From Flavobacteriales bacterium (GTDB taxonomy: Bacteria > Bacteroidota > Bacteroidia > Flavobacteriales_F > PHOS-HE28): a stretch of DNA of 64,000 nucleotides. The notes under the pieces were generated by a model. It was not told the DNA's origin, made no database searches, and saw nothing but the letters and a program-made list of their open reading frames with translations. The stretch lies in the NCBI GenBank assembly GCA_020635675.1, contig JACJZJ010000001.1, positions 1 to 64,000 of the forward strand, given 5' to 3'. The translations under genes were made by a program, and so were the position numbers. Numbering within the stretch: position 1 is the first letter of the stretch; every line of letters starts with the position of its first letter. Shown here piece after piece: positions 44,169 through 52,662 of the stretch.

Positions 44169-44171
44169 GGG

Positions 44172-45926
44172 TCAGATGATGAGGCGCACCCCCCCGAGCT
44201 CACTGATGCGGTAGGGGAAACGGTCGCCCGGCGAACCGATGAACATGAAGTTCGTCGGTATGTTCCACTTGGTGCTGAGATCGTTGATCAGTGCCGGCCC
44301 GAACACTCCGCGGAGCTTCACCATCTCGATGCTGATGTCGGGATAGGCGCGGTCCAACACTTCCACGTCGTGCAGGAATTCCGGGGCCACTTCCTGACCC
44401 TCGCCCAGCACCGTTACGATCTTCAGTCGCTTGGTGATCTCGTTCTCCTCCACGTACATCATCACTCTGTTGATGATGGAGATGTCGTCGCCCTTGGTGA
44501 AATACACGAACTCCTGCTCACTGAGCTGGCGGATCTTGCGGGAGAGATGCAGCCGGCTGATCAATGCCAGGCGGCGCATGCTGTCCAGGAAGCTGTTCAC
44601 CACCACGAGCAGGTATTGGAGCAGCTCATTGCGATGGAGCAGGAGGTAGATGAACAGGAACGCAGGGACGAAGTATTGCAGGAAGACCACCAGATATTCG
44701 GGATGGAGCTTGATGTTCCCGTATACGGCGCTCAGCACGGCCAGCATGGCGATCGCCACCGCGAAAGGCGTGGCATGTTCAGGCCGCGGCAGCCGCGCCC
44801 GTTTGAACTTCAGCAGGAAATTGCCCAGAGCGAAGAACGCCATGACCAGTAGGAAGGAGATGGTGTAGACACCCGCCAACGGTCCCAGTTCGCCATTGGT
44901 GATGAACAACACGCTCAGGCAGAGCAGGTAGAACAGGAGCAGGATCCGCGGCGAGCTGCCCCGCCGGTTCTCCTTCAGCAGCACCTGCGGCAGGATCCGG
45001 TCCAACGTCATGCGCTTGATGAGACCGCTGACGCCCACGAAACTGGTGAGCACCGCACCGCTAAGGACCAGCACGGCATCCACTGAAATGACCACGCTTA
45101 GCCATCTGCCACCCGTGCTGAGGCCCATGTGCGAAAGCAACGCCTCCTGGTTGGCGTCCACCGCCGCGAGGGGCAGCACCAGCACGGCCATCAAGGCCAT
45201 GAGCGGGTTGATCACGGAAACGGCGCTCCACATGTTGCGGAGGGTCTTCGGGAACACCCCGTTCTCCTGCTCCTCCACGAAATTGGCGGAGCTTTCGAAT
45301 CCGGAGATGCCCAGCATGGCCGTGCTGAACCCCAGGAACAGGGCCACGCCAAGGCCCCCGCCCCGGACCGGTGCGGAAAAATTGGTCATGGCGATCTCCA
45401 GACCGCCCGTGATCAGCGCCCAGCCGGCCATCAGGATCAGCAGGGCCATGGCGCCCAGATGCGTGATGAAGATCACGATGGCCACGTTGGCCGATTCTGT
45501 AATGCCGGCGATGGTGAGGAGCAGGAAGACGGTGAGAACAACGACCGTGGCGATGATCACGGGCAACGCATGCACCAGACTGTGCAGATAGTGCATCGCC
45601 TCGCTGGCGGAGATCACCGCCGTGGCCATGTAGCTGAGTATCGTCAGGCAGGCGGCCACTGAGGCGTTGCTCTTCGAGGTGGTGTTCAGCAACACATTGT
45701 AGGCACCACCGTTCAGTGGCAGTGCGCCCACCACTTCACCGTAGATCCGTCGGAAAAGGAACAGGACGGCCGCCACGATCAACAAGGCGATGAAGGCGTA
45801 CTGTCCGGCATAGGTGATCGTGAGCGCGGAAACATAGAGACAGGACGAGGTGATGTCGTTCCCGCAGATGGCGGTGGCCGCGAGCTGGCCGAGCTTTTTC
45901 GGATGGGGTTTGGCTACACTGTTCAT
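44172..45926 (-). CDS. APC-family amino-acid permease with C-terminal cytoplasmic domain
   Basis: The 584-residue membrane protein begins MNSVAKPHPKKLGQLAATAI and has about 12 hydrophobic helices up to residue about 430. These include CGNDITSSCLYVSALTI and GVALFLGFSTAMLGISGFES, the APC substrate-region signature. A soluble C-terminal domain of about 130 residues (FVYFTKGDDISIINRVMMYV, YPDISIEMVKLRGVFGPALI) may be regulatory. Substrate unknown; amino acids or polyamines are the family rule. The start ATG at 45926 is preferred over one at 45995 because a TATCTTCG box lies between them. Confidence 0.88.
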   Translation of the reverse strand: MNSVAKPHPKKLGQLAATAICGNDITSSCLYVSALTITYAGQYAFIALLIVAAVLFLFRRIYGEVVGALPLNGGAYNVLLNTTSKSNASVAACLTILSYMATAVISASEAMHYLHSLVHALPVIIATVVVLTVFLLLTIAGITESANVAIVIFITHLGAMALLILMAGWALITGGLEIAMTNFSAPVRGGGLGVALFLGFSTAMLGISGFESSANFVEEQENGVFPKTLRNMWSAVSVINPLMALMAVLVLPLAAVDANQEALLSHMGLSTGGRWLSVVISVDAVLVLSGAVLTSFVGVSGLIKRMTLDRILPQVLLKENRRGSSPRILLLFYLLCLSVLFITNGELGPLAGVYTISFLLVMAFFALGNFLLKFKRARLPRPEHATPFAVAIAMLAVLSAVYGNIKLHPEYLVVFLQYFVPAFLFIYLLLHRNELLQYLLVVVNSFLDSMRRLALISRLHLSRKIRQLSEQEFVYFTKGDDISIINRVMMYVEENEITKRLKIVTVLGEGQEVAPEFLHDVEVLDRAYPDISIEMVKLRGVFGPALINDLSTKWNIPTNFMFIGSPGDRFPYRISELGGVRLII

Positions 45927-45946
45927 CCGCACGTGATCCTTGGTGC

Positions 45947-45954
45947 CGAAGATA
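45947..45954 (-). promoter_or_regulatory. -7 box upstream of the APC permease
   Basis: The minus strand reads TATCTTCG, 20 bases upstream of the ATG at 45926. It overlaps the upstream edge of the exopolyphosphatase gene's 3' end by no bases. Confidence 0.5.
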
Positions 45955-45963
45955 GGCCGCAGG

Positions 45964-46890
45964 TCAGACGATCCGGAGCGCACGTGCCGCCGCACCTTCC
46001 TTCAACGCGTAGCGGCTCCATGTCAGTTCCCGGATCCCGCCGGCCGCCACCACACGATCGATCGCGATGAGGGCCAGGCCTATGGTATCCGCGCGATGTT
46101 CCGGTAACCCCGGCAGGCGGAGGCGCTCGTTCCGGCCCATCCGCAGGATGCGATCGCCCAGGGCCTGGAACTCGGCAGCGGTGAACGAAAGGGACGTCGC
46201 ATCCTCCGTGATCCCCTCTCCGCGCTCGTTCGCAATGATGCGCGCCAGGCTGTCGAAACTGCCCGCGCTGCCCACAAGTCGATGCGGCGCATGGCGATCG
46301 ATCATTGTCCAAAGGGGGCCGAGGCGCTCATCAAGATGGGCGGCGATCCGCAGTTCCTCGTCCAGCGTCAGGGGATCGGTAGGGAGGAACCGTTCGCGCA
46401 GGCGGGTCACACCCACCTCGAAGCTCTGCTTCCACATCAGGGCCTTGCCGGTGGCAAGCATGAACTCGATGCTGCCACCGCCGATATCCATCACGAGCTG
46501 CGGACGATCGCCGAAGGCCACCGCCTGCCTTACGCCATCCAGGATCATGGTGGCCTCCTCCGACCCGGAGATCACGTCGATGGGAATTCCGGAGCGCTCC
46601 CGGGCCTGGAGCACGAAGTCCTTGCCGTTGACGGCATTGCGCAGCATGCTCGTGCCCACCCCCAGCACCTTTGAGGCCCCCCAAGCACGGGCCTTTTCCG
46701 CGTACACCGCCAATGCATCGAGTCCCCGGGCAAAGGCGTCCTCCGCGATCATTCCACGCCCGATCCCGCTCTTTCCAAGCAGCACGGGTAGCTCTTCGCC
46801 ATGCATCACACGCAGCCTTCCTTGTGCATCCCGTTCCCCGACCAGCAGGTTGAAGGTGTTGGTGCCGAGGTCGATGATGGCAACGCGCAT
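45964..46890 (-). CDS. Ppx/GppA family phosphatase
   Basis: The 308-residue protein starts MRVAIIDLGTNTFNLLVGE and has the ASKHA ATPase-like elements LVMDIGGGSIEFML and ISGSEEATMILDGV. Members hydrolyse inorganic polyphosphate or pppGpp. The bacterial short form without the C-terminal HD domain, as here, is usually an exopolyphosphatase; the substrate is not certain. It sits alone between the APC permease and a NatB-type permease gene. Confidence 0.9.
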   Translation of the reverse strand: MRVAIIDLGTNTFNLLVGERDAQGRLRVMHGEELPVLLGKSGIGRGMIAEDAFARGLDALAVYAEKARAWGASKVLGVGTSMLRNAVNGKDFVLQARERSGIPIDVISGSEEATMILDGVRQAVAFGDRPQLVMDIGGGSIEFMLATGKALMWKQSFEVGVTRLRERFLPTDPLTLDEELRIAAHLDERLGPLWTMIDRHAPHRLVGSAGSFDSLARIIANERGEGITEDATSLSFTAAEFQALGDRILRMGRNERLRLPGLPEHRADTIGLALIAIDRVVAAGGIRELTWSRYALKEGAAARALRIV

Positions 46891-46939
46891 GGGAGGGTGA
46901 TTTCGCGGGCGACCCGTGTGGAACCTCCTGATCCCGCTT

Positions 46940-48262
46940 TCAACCCTTGTAGAACACCCACTTTCCGAGTTCCTTCCAGCTCACCTTCTTGCCGTACATC
47001 AGAATGCCGGTGCGGTATATGCGACCGGCCAGCCAGGTGGTGAGGACGAAAGCTCCGATGAGAAGGGACATGGACAGCACCAGGTCGAAAGGTGAAGTGA
47101 AGGCATTGCCCATGGCGACGCGGACCATCATCACGACCGGCGAGGTGAACGGGATGATCGATCCCCAGAAGACCATCGGGCTGGACGGGTTCGTCACGGC
47201 CATCTGGGCGATGAAAATGGCGAGGATCATCGGGATGGTCACCGGGAACATGAACTGCTGGGTGTCCGTTTCGCTATCGACCGCCGATCCGACCGCGGCG
47301 AAAAGGGAACTGTAGAGAAGGTATCCCGCAAGGAAGTAGAAGACGAACATGGCCAGGGTCGCGGTGATGTTGATGTCACCGAGCGCCCGCACCAGCTTGA
47401 TATCGTCGGAGGCGGGTGCGGAAGCGCTGTTCTCCGCCAGCTGCTGTTGCAATTGCTGGGTCATCATCGGACCGGAGACCTCCTTCGGGTCGAATTTGTC
47501 CTTGAGCAGCAGTGCACTGCCGGCAGAGATCAACGTGGTGGAGAGCACGATCCAGAGCAGGAACTGCGTCAGGCCCACCAGCGCGATGCCCACGATCTTT
47601 CCCATCATGAGCTGGAAGGGCTTCACGGACGAGATCAACACCTCGACGATCCGGTTCTGTTTCTCCTCCATCACGCCCCGCATGACCTGCACGCCATACA
47701 TGAAGATGAAGATGAAGATCAGGTAGCCGAAGAAGAAGCCGATGCCGGCCTTCTCCTGCTCGAGGGACTCCTTGCCCGTGTTGTCGATGTCGAACAGTTG
47801 CACGTTCAGGGCCGTCTTGATATGGGCGTAGGTCTCCGGGTCCACGTGGTTCACGCGCAACTTCTCCCGTTCGAGCACCCGTTCCATCTCGCTCTGGACG
47901 GTGCGTTGCACGCTTATCCCGGGCAGCTCCTTGTAGAACACCTGCAGGGTGTTGTTCTCCAGAATGGCCTCGTTCGCCTCTACCATCTCCGTGAACGGGC
48001 CGGCCCTGAAGGTGCTGTCGTTCATGTCAGCGTACTGGTATACGAAATGGACCTTGTCCGTCCCCTTGAGCTTGTCGGTGAACAGGTGGGCCTTGTCGAT
48101 CACCACGACCAGGTGTTCCTTTTCGCTGCTCAGGCTGAGGTAGATGACGAGTGTGATGCCCCCCGCGATCAGGATCGGACCCAGAAGGGTCATGATGAGG
48201 AAGCTGCGTTTCCGCACCCGTGAAAGGAACTCGCGCAGGATGATGAGGCCGATCTTGTTCAT
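46940..48262 (-). CDS. ABC-2 type permease, NatB-like
   Basis: The 440-residue protein has one N-terminal helix (FLIMTLLGPILIAGGITLVI), a large extracytoplasmic domain (about 45-190) and five to six C-terminal helices (IGFFFGYLIFIFIFMYGVQV, GIALVGLTQFLLWIVLSTTL, SPVVMMVRVAMGNAFTSPFD). This is the NatB/YhaP-type export permease (ABC-2 family). Na+ or small-molecule export is the family guess; substrate is not shown. It is 10 bases downstream of the ATPase gene, forming a two-gene transporter. Start 48262 (MNKIGLIILREF) is chosen over 48370. Confidence 0.9.
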   Translation of the reverse strand: MNKIGLIILREFLSRVRKRSFLIMTLLGPILIAGGITLVIYLSLSSEKEHLVVVIDKAHLFTDKLKGTDKVHFVYQYADMNDSTFRAGPFTEMVEANEAILENNTLQVFYKELPGISVQRTVQSEMERVLEREKLRVNHVDPETYAHIKTALNVQLFDIDNTGKESLEQEKAGIGFFFGYLIFIFIFMYGVQVMRGVMEEKQNRIVEVLISSVKPFQLMMGKIVGIALVGLTQFLLWIVLSTTLISAGSALLLKDKFDPKEVSGPMMTQQLQQQLAENSASAPASDDIKLVRALGDINITATLAMFVFYFLAGYLLYSSLFAAVGSAVDSETDTQQFMFPVTIPMILAIFIAQMAVTNPSSPMVFWGSIIPFTSPVVMMVRVAMGNAFTSPFDLVLSMSLLIGAFVLTTWLAGRIYRTGILMYGKKVSWKELGKWVFYKG

Positions 48263-48272
48263 GGCTGCGTGG

Positions 48273-49214
48273 TCATTCCGTCGGGCCTTCGGCCTCGCGA
48301 CCGGGGGTATCGCCTCCAACCGCGCGGATGAACACCTCGTGCATCGTGGGAACCTCCTCACGCACGCCATGGATGCGCACGTGGGGCATCACGGCGGTGA
48401 GCAGGTCGTTCACCGAGGTGCCCTGCATAAGACGGACACGGGCCTCGATCCGTTCGTCCTCCACGGTATGGTCCAGCAGTTCGGCCCCCGTCCACAGGGC
48501 GTGGGTGAACCCGATCAGCTGGCCGGAGAAGGTCACGCGATAGATGTTGGTACCGTAGGCTCGCTGGATGTCGCGCACGCGACCGTCCAACACCTTGTGG
48601 CTCCTGTCGATCAAGGCGATGTGATCGCAGAGCTGCTCCACGCTGCCCATGTTGTGCGTGCTGAGCATCACCGTGGTGCCTTCATCGCGCAGCCGCAGGA
48701 TCTCGGTCCGGACCAGGTCGGCGTTGATGGGGTCGAAGCCACTGAAGGGCTCGTCCAGGATGAGGAGCTTCGGGCCGTGCAGGACGGTGGTGATGAATTG
48801 CACCTTTTGCGCCATGCCCTTGCTCAGTTCCTCCACCTTTTTGCCCCACCAGCCCGACATGTCCCATCGCTCGAACCACGCGATCGATCTGAGACGGGCC
48901 TCCTGCTTCGACATCCCTTTCAGCTGCGCCAGATAGACCGCCTGTTCGCCCACCTTCATCTTCTTGTACAGGCCCCGCTCCTCGGGCAGATAGCCGATCC
49001 GGGCCACATCGGCGTCGGTCATCGGACGACCATCGAAAAGCACTGTGCCGCTGTCGCGCATGGCGATGCGCGTGATGATCCGGATCAGCGAGGTCTTTCC
49101 GGCACCGTTCGGGCCAAGGAGGCCGAAGACCGCGCCATCAGGGACTTCGAGGGATACGCAGTCCAATGCGGTGAACGCGCCGTACGTCTTTGTGATCCCC
49201 TCGAGCCGTAACAT
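48273..49214 (-). CDS. ABC transporter ATPase, NatA-like
   Basis: The 313-residue ATPase has Walker A LLGPNGAGKTSLIR, signature ELSKGMAQKV, Walker B LLILDEPFSGFDP and H-loop STHNMGSVEQL, plus a C-terminal domain typical of NatA/ABC-2 exporters. It powers the adjacent NatB-like permease (10-base gap). The start ATG at 49214 follows a TAACTTCG box by seven bases, so the leader may be very short. Confidence 0.92.
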   Translation of the reverse strand: MLRLEGITKTYGAFTALDCVSLEVPDGAVFGLLGPNGAGKTSLIRIITRIAMRDSGTVLFDGRPMTDADVARIGYLPEERGLYKKMKVGEQAVYLAQLKGMSKQEARLRSIAWFERWDMSGWWGKKVEELSKGMAQKVQFITTVLHGPKLLILDEPFSGFDPINADLVRTEILRLRDEGTTVMLSTHNMGSVEQLCDHIALIDRSHKVLDGRVRDIQRAYGTNIYRVTFSGQLIGFTHALWTGAELLDHTVEDERIEARVRLMQGTSVNDLLTAVMPHVRIHGVREEVPTMHEVFIRAVGGDTPGREAEGPTE

Positions 49215-49221
49215 CGGGGGG

Positions 49222-49229
49222 CGAAGTTA
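49222..49229 (-). promoter_or_regulatory. -7 box upstream of natAB
   Basis: The minus strand reads TAACTTCG, seven bases upstream of the ATG at 49214. Confidence 0.55.
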
Positions 49230-49289
49230 GCCGCGCTCGGGAAGGGAGCGGCGCCGTTGATGTGACGCTTCGTCCGTTCGTGGAAGTCC

Positions 49290-50282
49290 TCAGGCCAGGC
49301 GGGTGCGGCGGAGTTCGCGCCGGGTGATCATCCGTTGTTGGGCGGGGTCCCAGACCTTCAGACGCAGACAGCGCACCACGTCCCACGGAAGGAGGCTCGT
49401 CGCCTTGGCATGCTGCAATTCGGGTATCGCGGCATGAACCTCCGGCAAACGATAGAAAGGGATCCGGGGATTGAGGTGGTGGATGTGATGGTAGCCGATG
49501 TTCGCCAGGAACCACCGCATCACCGGGCTCATCTTCATATGGCTGCTGCTGTTCAGCGCGGCGTTGGCATAGGTCCAGCCATCCTTGTCGCTGAACGTGA
49601 CGCCGGGGAAGTTGTGCTGGGCGTAAAAAAGGTAGGACCCCAGCGCGAGTACGAACACGAAGGGCAGCAGGAACACGAAAAAGAAGGTCCACCAACCGAG
49701 GAACACCCAAAGCAGCGATCCGAACGCCACATGCAGGACCAGGGCGATGATGCTGTCCCAATGGCGACCCGGGTTGTTCATCACGCTTCGGATGCACATG
49801 CCGTAGAGGAACATGAAGATGTACCCCATGCCGATGGTCAAAGGGTGTCGGATGAACAAATAGACGCGTTGCTCCAGCCTGGACGATGCCAGGAACTTCT
49901 CCTTCGTCACCACGGGATAGGAGCCGATGCTGCTGGTGTAGAGCTTGCTGTTGTGCGCGTGGTGGTAGTTGTGGCTGCGCTCCCAGATGCTCACCGGGGC
50001 GAGCATGAACAGGCCGAAGACCGTGAAGAACGCCTTGGCCAGGAAGGAGCGCTGAAGGATCGCGTGGTGCAGATAGTCGTGGTAGATGACGAAGATCCGG
50101 CCGAGAGTGAGTGCGACCAGCACGCTGCCGATGAAGCGACCCCACCATGGCTCGGCCATTGCGGCGACGGCGTAGCCCATGAACAACACGACGAGGGAGG
50201 TGCATAGATGCCACCAGCTGCGCCCCCGGAATTCCTGGGCGAATGGTCGTGTGGCGAGGATCAGGTCCTTTCCTTCCCGCAT
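49290..50282 (-). CDS. Fatty acid desaturase
   Basis: The 330-residue membrane enzyme has the three histidine boxes of di-iron desaturases: HDYLHH at residues 68-73, HNYHHAHN at 104-111, and GYHHIHHLNP near 261-270. Four hydrophobic segments surround them. It introduces a double bond in acyl lipids, or modifies a carotenoid or hydroxy lipid as some family members do; substrate is uncertain. Start ATG at 50282 follows a TAACTTTA box by eight bases. It sits beside an LpxL-like acyltransferase, consistent with lipid remodelling. Confidence 0.9.
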   Translation of the reverse strand: MREGKDLILATRPFAQEFRGRSWWHLCTSLVVLFMGYAVAAMAEPWWGRFIGSVLVALTLGRIFVIYHDYLHHAILQRSFLAKAFFTVFGLFMLAPVSIWERSHNYHHAHNSKLYTSSIGSYPVVTKEKFLASSRLEQRVYLFIRHPLTIGMGYIFMFLYGMCIRSVMNNPGRHWDSIIALVLHVAFGSLLWVFLGWWTFFFVFLLPFVFVLALGSYLFYAQHNFPGVTFSDKDGWTYANAALNSSSHMKMSPVMRWFLANIGYHHIHHLNPRIPFYRLPEVHAAIPELQHAKATSLLPWDVVRCLRLKVWDPAQQRMITRRELRRTRLA

Positions 50283-50290
50283 GGAGGGCG

Positions 50291-50298
50291 TAAAGTTA
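50291..50298 (-). promoter_or_regulatory. -7-like box upstream of the desaturase
   Basis: The minus strand reads TAACTTTA, eight bases upstream of the desaturase ATG. It overlaps the stop codon of the upstream acyltransferase gene. Confidence 0.45.
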
Positions 50299-51183
50299 CA
50301 TGCCCTGTGGCGTCAACGCCGGCCGTTGATGTTTCCAGCGACGGTGGGTCCACAACCAGATGGCCGGGTTCGCCCGGATATCCTGCTCCAATCGGCGGGT
50401 GTGGGCCTCGCTGATCAGTCCCTCCGGTGTGTCCTTGGGTTCGGGTACCAGGTCCTCGAACCGCATGCGGTACCGCCCCCGTGCGATGCGGTCGATCCCG
50501 CAGTAGACCACCGGATAGCCGAGCTTGGCCGCGATCTTTTCGGTGCCCCAGAACACCGGCGTATCCTGATGGAGAAAGGTGGTCCAATAGGCCCGTTCGG
50601 GCGGCGGCGTCTGGTCCGCTATGAACGCGGTCGCCGTCAGTTTGCCGCGGTCGCGCACCATGCATTTCATGGTGTCGGTCATCGGATAGAGACCGTTGCC
50701 CAGACGTGTCCGCATCCGGATCACCAGGTCGTTGAAGTGCCGGTCGTGCAGCGGATGGTAGATCACGTTCAGCTGATGCAGGCCCAGCGTGGCGAAGCGG
50801 GCGCCACCAAGCTCCCAGTTGCCCCAGTGTCCCATCACGATGATGATGCTCCTGCCTTTTTCCTTGTATCTGCGCAGCACATCCGTTCCTTCGACCTGCA
50901 CGAGCCGGTCCACCAGCGCTGGGGTGATGTGCAGGGTCTTCAAGGTCTCCAGCACCAGGTCCCCGAACCAGCGATAGAAGTGCCTTTCGATCGTGGCCAG
51001 TTCCCGCGCATCCTTTTCGGGAAAGCTGTTCCGCAGGTTCGTCCGCACCACCTTCCGGCGGTAGCGCACGAGGTGGAACACCAGCACGAAAAGCAGGTCG
51101 CTGAGCCCGTACAGGATCCGCATGGGCAGCAGAGCGATGCCATGCAGGAAGGGCAGCGCGAGATAATAGGCGAGCGTCCCCAT
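50296..51183 (-). CDS. Lysophospholipid/lipid A acyltransferase, LpxL (HtrB)-like
   Basis: The 295-residue protein has an N-terminal membrane helix (LALPFLHGIALLPMRILYGL), then the LABLAT motif with the catalytic His in IIVMGHWGNWELGG, then IADQTPPP and FWGTEKIAAKLGYPVVYCG. This is the LpxL/HtrB late acyltransferase family, which adds secondary acyl chains to Kdo2-lipid A; in Bacteroidota some homologues acylate other lipids. The waaA gene elsewhere in the window supports an LPS role. It ends 14 bases before the desaturase. Confidence 0.9.
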   Translation of the reverse strand: MGTLAYYLALPFLHGIALLPMRILYGLSDLLFVLVFHLVRYRRKVVRTNLRNSFPEKDARELATIERHFYRWFGDLVLETLKTLHITPALVDRLVQVEGTDVLRRYKEKGRSIIIVMGHWGNWELGGARFATLGLHQLNVIYHPLHDRHFNDLVIRMRTRLGNGLYPMTDTMKCMVRDRGKLTATAFIADQTPPPERAYWTTFLHQDTPVFWGTEKIAAKLGYPVVYCGIDRIARGRYRMRFEDLVPEPKDTPEGLISEAHTRRLEQDIRANPAIWLWTHRRWKHQRPALTPQGM

Positions 51184-51245
51184 TCCGCGAACGCGAATTT
51201 CGCCATCGGCGGCTTATGCCCCCTCGCGATCGACGGACAGGGTGA

Positions 51246-52241
51246 TCATTGGACGATCAGGCGCTCCACTTCTGCCTGCTCCTCGGTCAGCGTGCGCACC
51301 TCATAGGTACCGGGCGGCAACCGATCGGTAGCGAGGTCATGGAACAGCACATTGCCGCTCATCGCCACATCCTCCCCGGCCACAAGGCGTCCGACGGCAT
51401 CAAGGATGTCGATGTGCACACGGTGGGGTCCGTCATCGAGGCCGTCCAGGACCAGTCGGGTGACACCCTCCGCCGAGGGGTTGGGAGCGAGCGTAAGCGC
51501 CCTGGAGGGTGGCACGGTCCGGAGCGCACGGAACTGTGCGCCGGGGGTATTGAGCCGCACCTTGCACGTGGGTCCCCAATTGGTGTAGATGCCGAAGAGG
51601 AATGCCCGCACGCGGACGTTCAGGTCCATGTCCGCCGGAAGCGGATAAGTGATCCAGTTGGTGGGAGCGATGCGGGTGCCGCTGATGAAGATCTCCCGGG
51701 TGTAAGTGCCATGGGGGTCGAAGAAGCGCAGCTGGTAGCCCTTGGCGTCCGGCTGGAAGTGCACGTAGAGTTGGGTGCTGGAGGCGTAAACCAGGTCGGT
51801 GCGGTCGCAGAAACTGTTGATGATACCCTGGTTGCTCAGCGGCAGGCAGAACTCACGCGTGGCGGTGCTGGTCCCGTTGAAGAGCCCGTTCGCATCGATG
51901 ATCTTGCGCCCCTGGTCATTGAAGAGCCGATATCCACCATCGGCGATCCCATCATTGCCATCATCGTACACGACAAGGCGATAGCAGTCCAGGTCCAGGC
52001 AGACGGTCTCGGTGACCACGGTCCCGGCCATGCCGTCGGCGTAAGGCCCGCCGGAGTCGATCACCGAGTTGCCCATCTGGTCCATGATCGCCCAGGTCGT
52101 TTCGCTCCCATGGTCGTCCAGGGTGATCTCCAGGGTCACCTCGGCCGGGCATCCGCCGGGAGGGGCCATATCGGCATGGGCATTGATGGTCAGTAGGGTG
52201 CTGAGCGTCAGGAGGCCTGCGTTATGTATCAGGGTCTTCAT
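51246..52241 (-). CDS. T9SS type A sorting-domain protein
   Basis: The 331-residue secreted protein has a signal peptide (LIHNAGLLTLSTLLTINAHA). A domain with CLDLDCYRLVVYDDGNDGIA and GGYRLFNDQGRKI follows, like the DSFGDGWNG domains of the protein at 14828. Next come a beta-rich middle and a C-terminal sorting domain (LTLAPNPSAEGVTRLVLDG ... GTYEVRTL, ending ERLIVQ). Exported by T9SS; ligand unknown. It stands alone; about 185 bases follow before atpC. Confidence 0.82.
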   Translation of the reverse strand: MKTLIHNAGLLTLSTLLTINAHADMAPPGGCPAEVTLEITLDDHGSETTWAIMDQMGNSVIDSGGPYADGMAGTVVTETVCLDLDCYRLVVYDDGNDGIADGGYRLFNDQGRKIIDANGLFNGTSTATREFCLPLSNQGIINSFCDRTDLVYASSTQLYVHFQPDAKGYQLRFFDPHGTYTREIFISGTRIAPTNWITYPLPADMDLNVRVRAFLFGIYTNWGPTCKVRLNTPGAQFRALRTVPPSRALTLAPNPSAEGVTRLVLDGLDDGPHRVHIDILDAVGRLVAGEDVAMSGNVLFHDLATDRLPPGTYEVRTLTEEQAEVERLIVQ

Positions 52242-52380
52242 GTGGACAAAATGCCTCCGGGTCGGCCTTCTGTCAACCCTTTACCACGACGGGTTGCCCA
52301 CATGGAGCGGTGGATGAAGCGCGACCCGCGCACGAAGCCCGGGAAGAACATCATGCAATGTTGCTGTGACGGGAAAAGGA

Positions 52381-52402
52381 ACGGCCCCCATGCGGAGGCC
52401 GT
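52381..52402 (-). terminator. Probable terminator after atpD-atpC
   Basis: ACGGCC and GGCCGT pair around a ten-base loop about 24 bases after the atpC stop; on the transcribed strand it is followed by TCCTTTTCCC. The T-tract is weak, so confidence is moderate. Confidence 0.5.
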
Positions 52403-52425
52403 CGCTGTGCTCGGTCATGCGGGAG

Positions 52426-52659
52426 CTATTCCGCCAGCACCAGTACGGTGTTGTTCATCACTTCCACCACGCCGCCGTTGACGGGGAACGTCTGCACGCC
52501 CTTTTCGGTCTTCAGCTTCACATCCCCGGCCTTCAGCACGGTGATCAGCGGGGCGTGGTTCTCCAGGAAGCCCATGCTGCCGTCCACGCCGGGCACGGTC
52601 ACGCTGCGGGCCTCGCCCTTGAAGAGTTCCTTGTCGGGGGTGATGATCTCGACGCGCAT
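52426..52659 (-). CDS. atpC: ATP synthase F1 subunit epsilon, short form
   Basis: The 77-residue protein is MRVEIITPDKELFKGEA, GVDGSMGFLENHAPLITVLK and FPVNGGVVEVMNNTVLVLAE, the N-terminal beta-sandwich of F1 epsilon. The C-terminal helical inhibitor domain found in many bacteria is absent, as is usual in Bacteroidota. It contacts the gamma subunit and c-ring in the F1Fo complex. It follows atpD by 3 bases, and the remaining ATP-synthase genes are not here, so the operon is split as in many Bacteroidota. Confidence 0.93.
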   Translation of the reverse strand: MRVEIITPDKELFKGEARSVTVPGVDGSMGFLENHAPLITVLKAGDVKLKTEKGVQTFPVNGGVVEVMNNTVLVLAE

Positions 52660-52662
52660 GGC

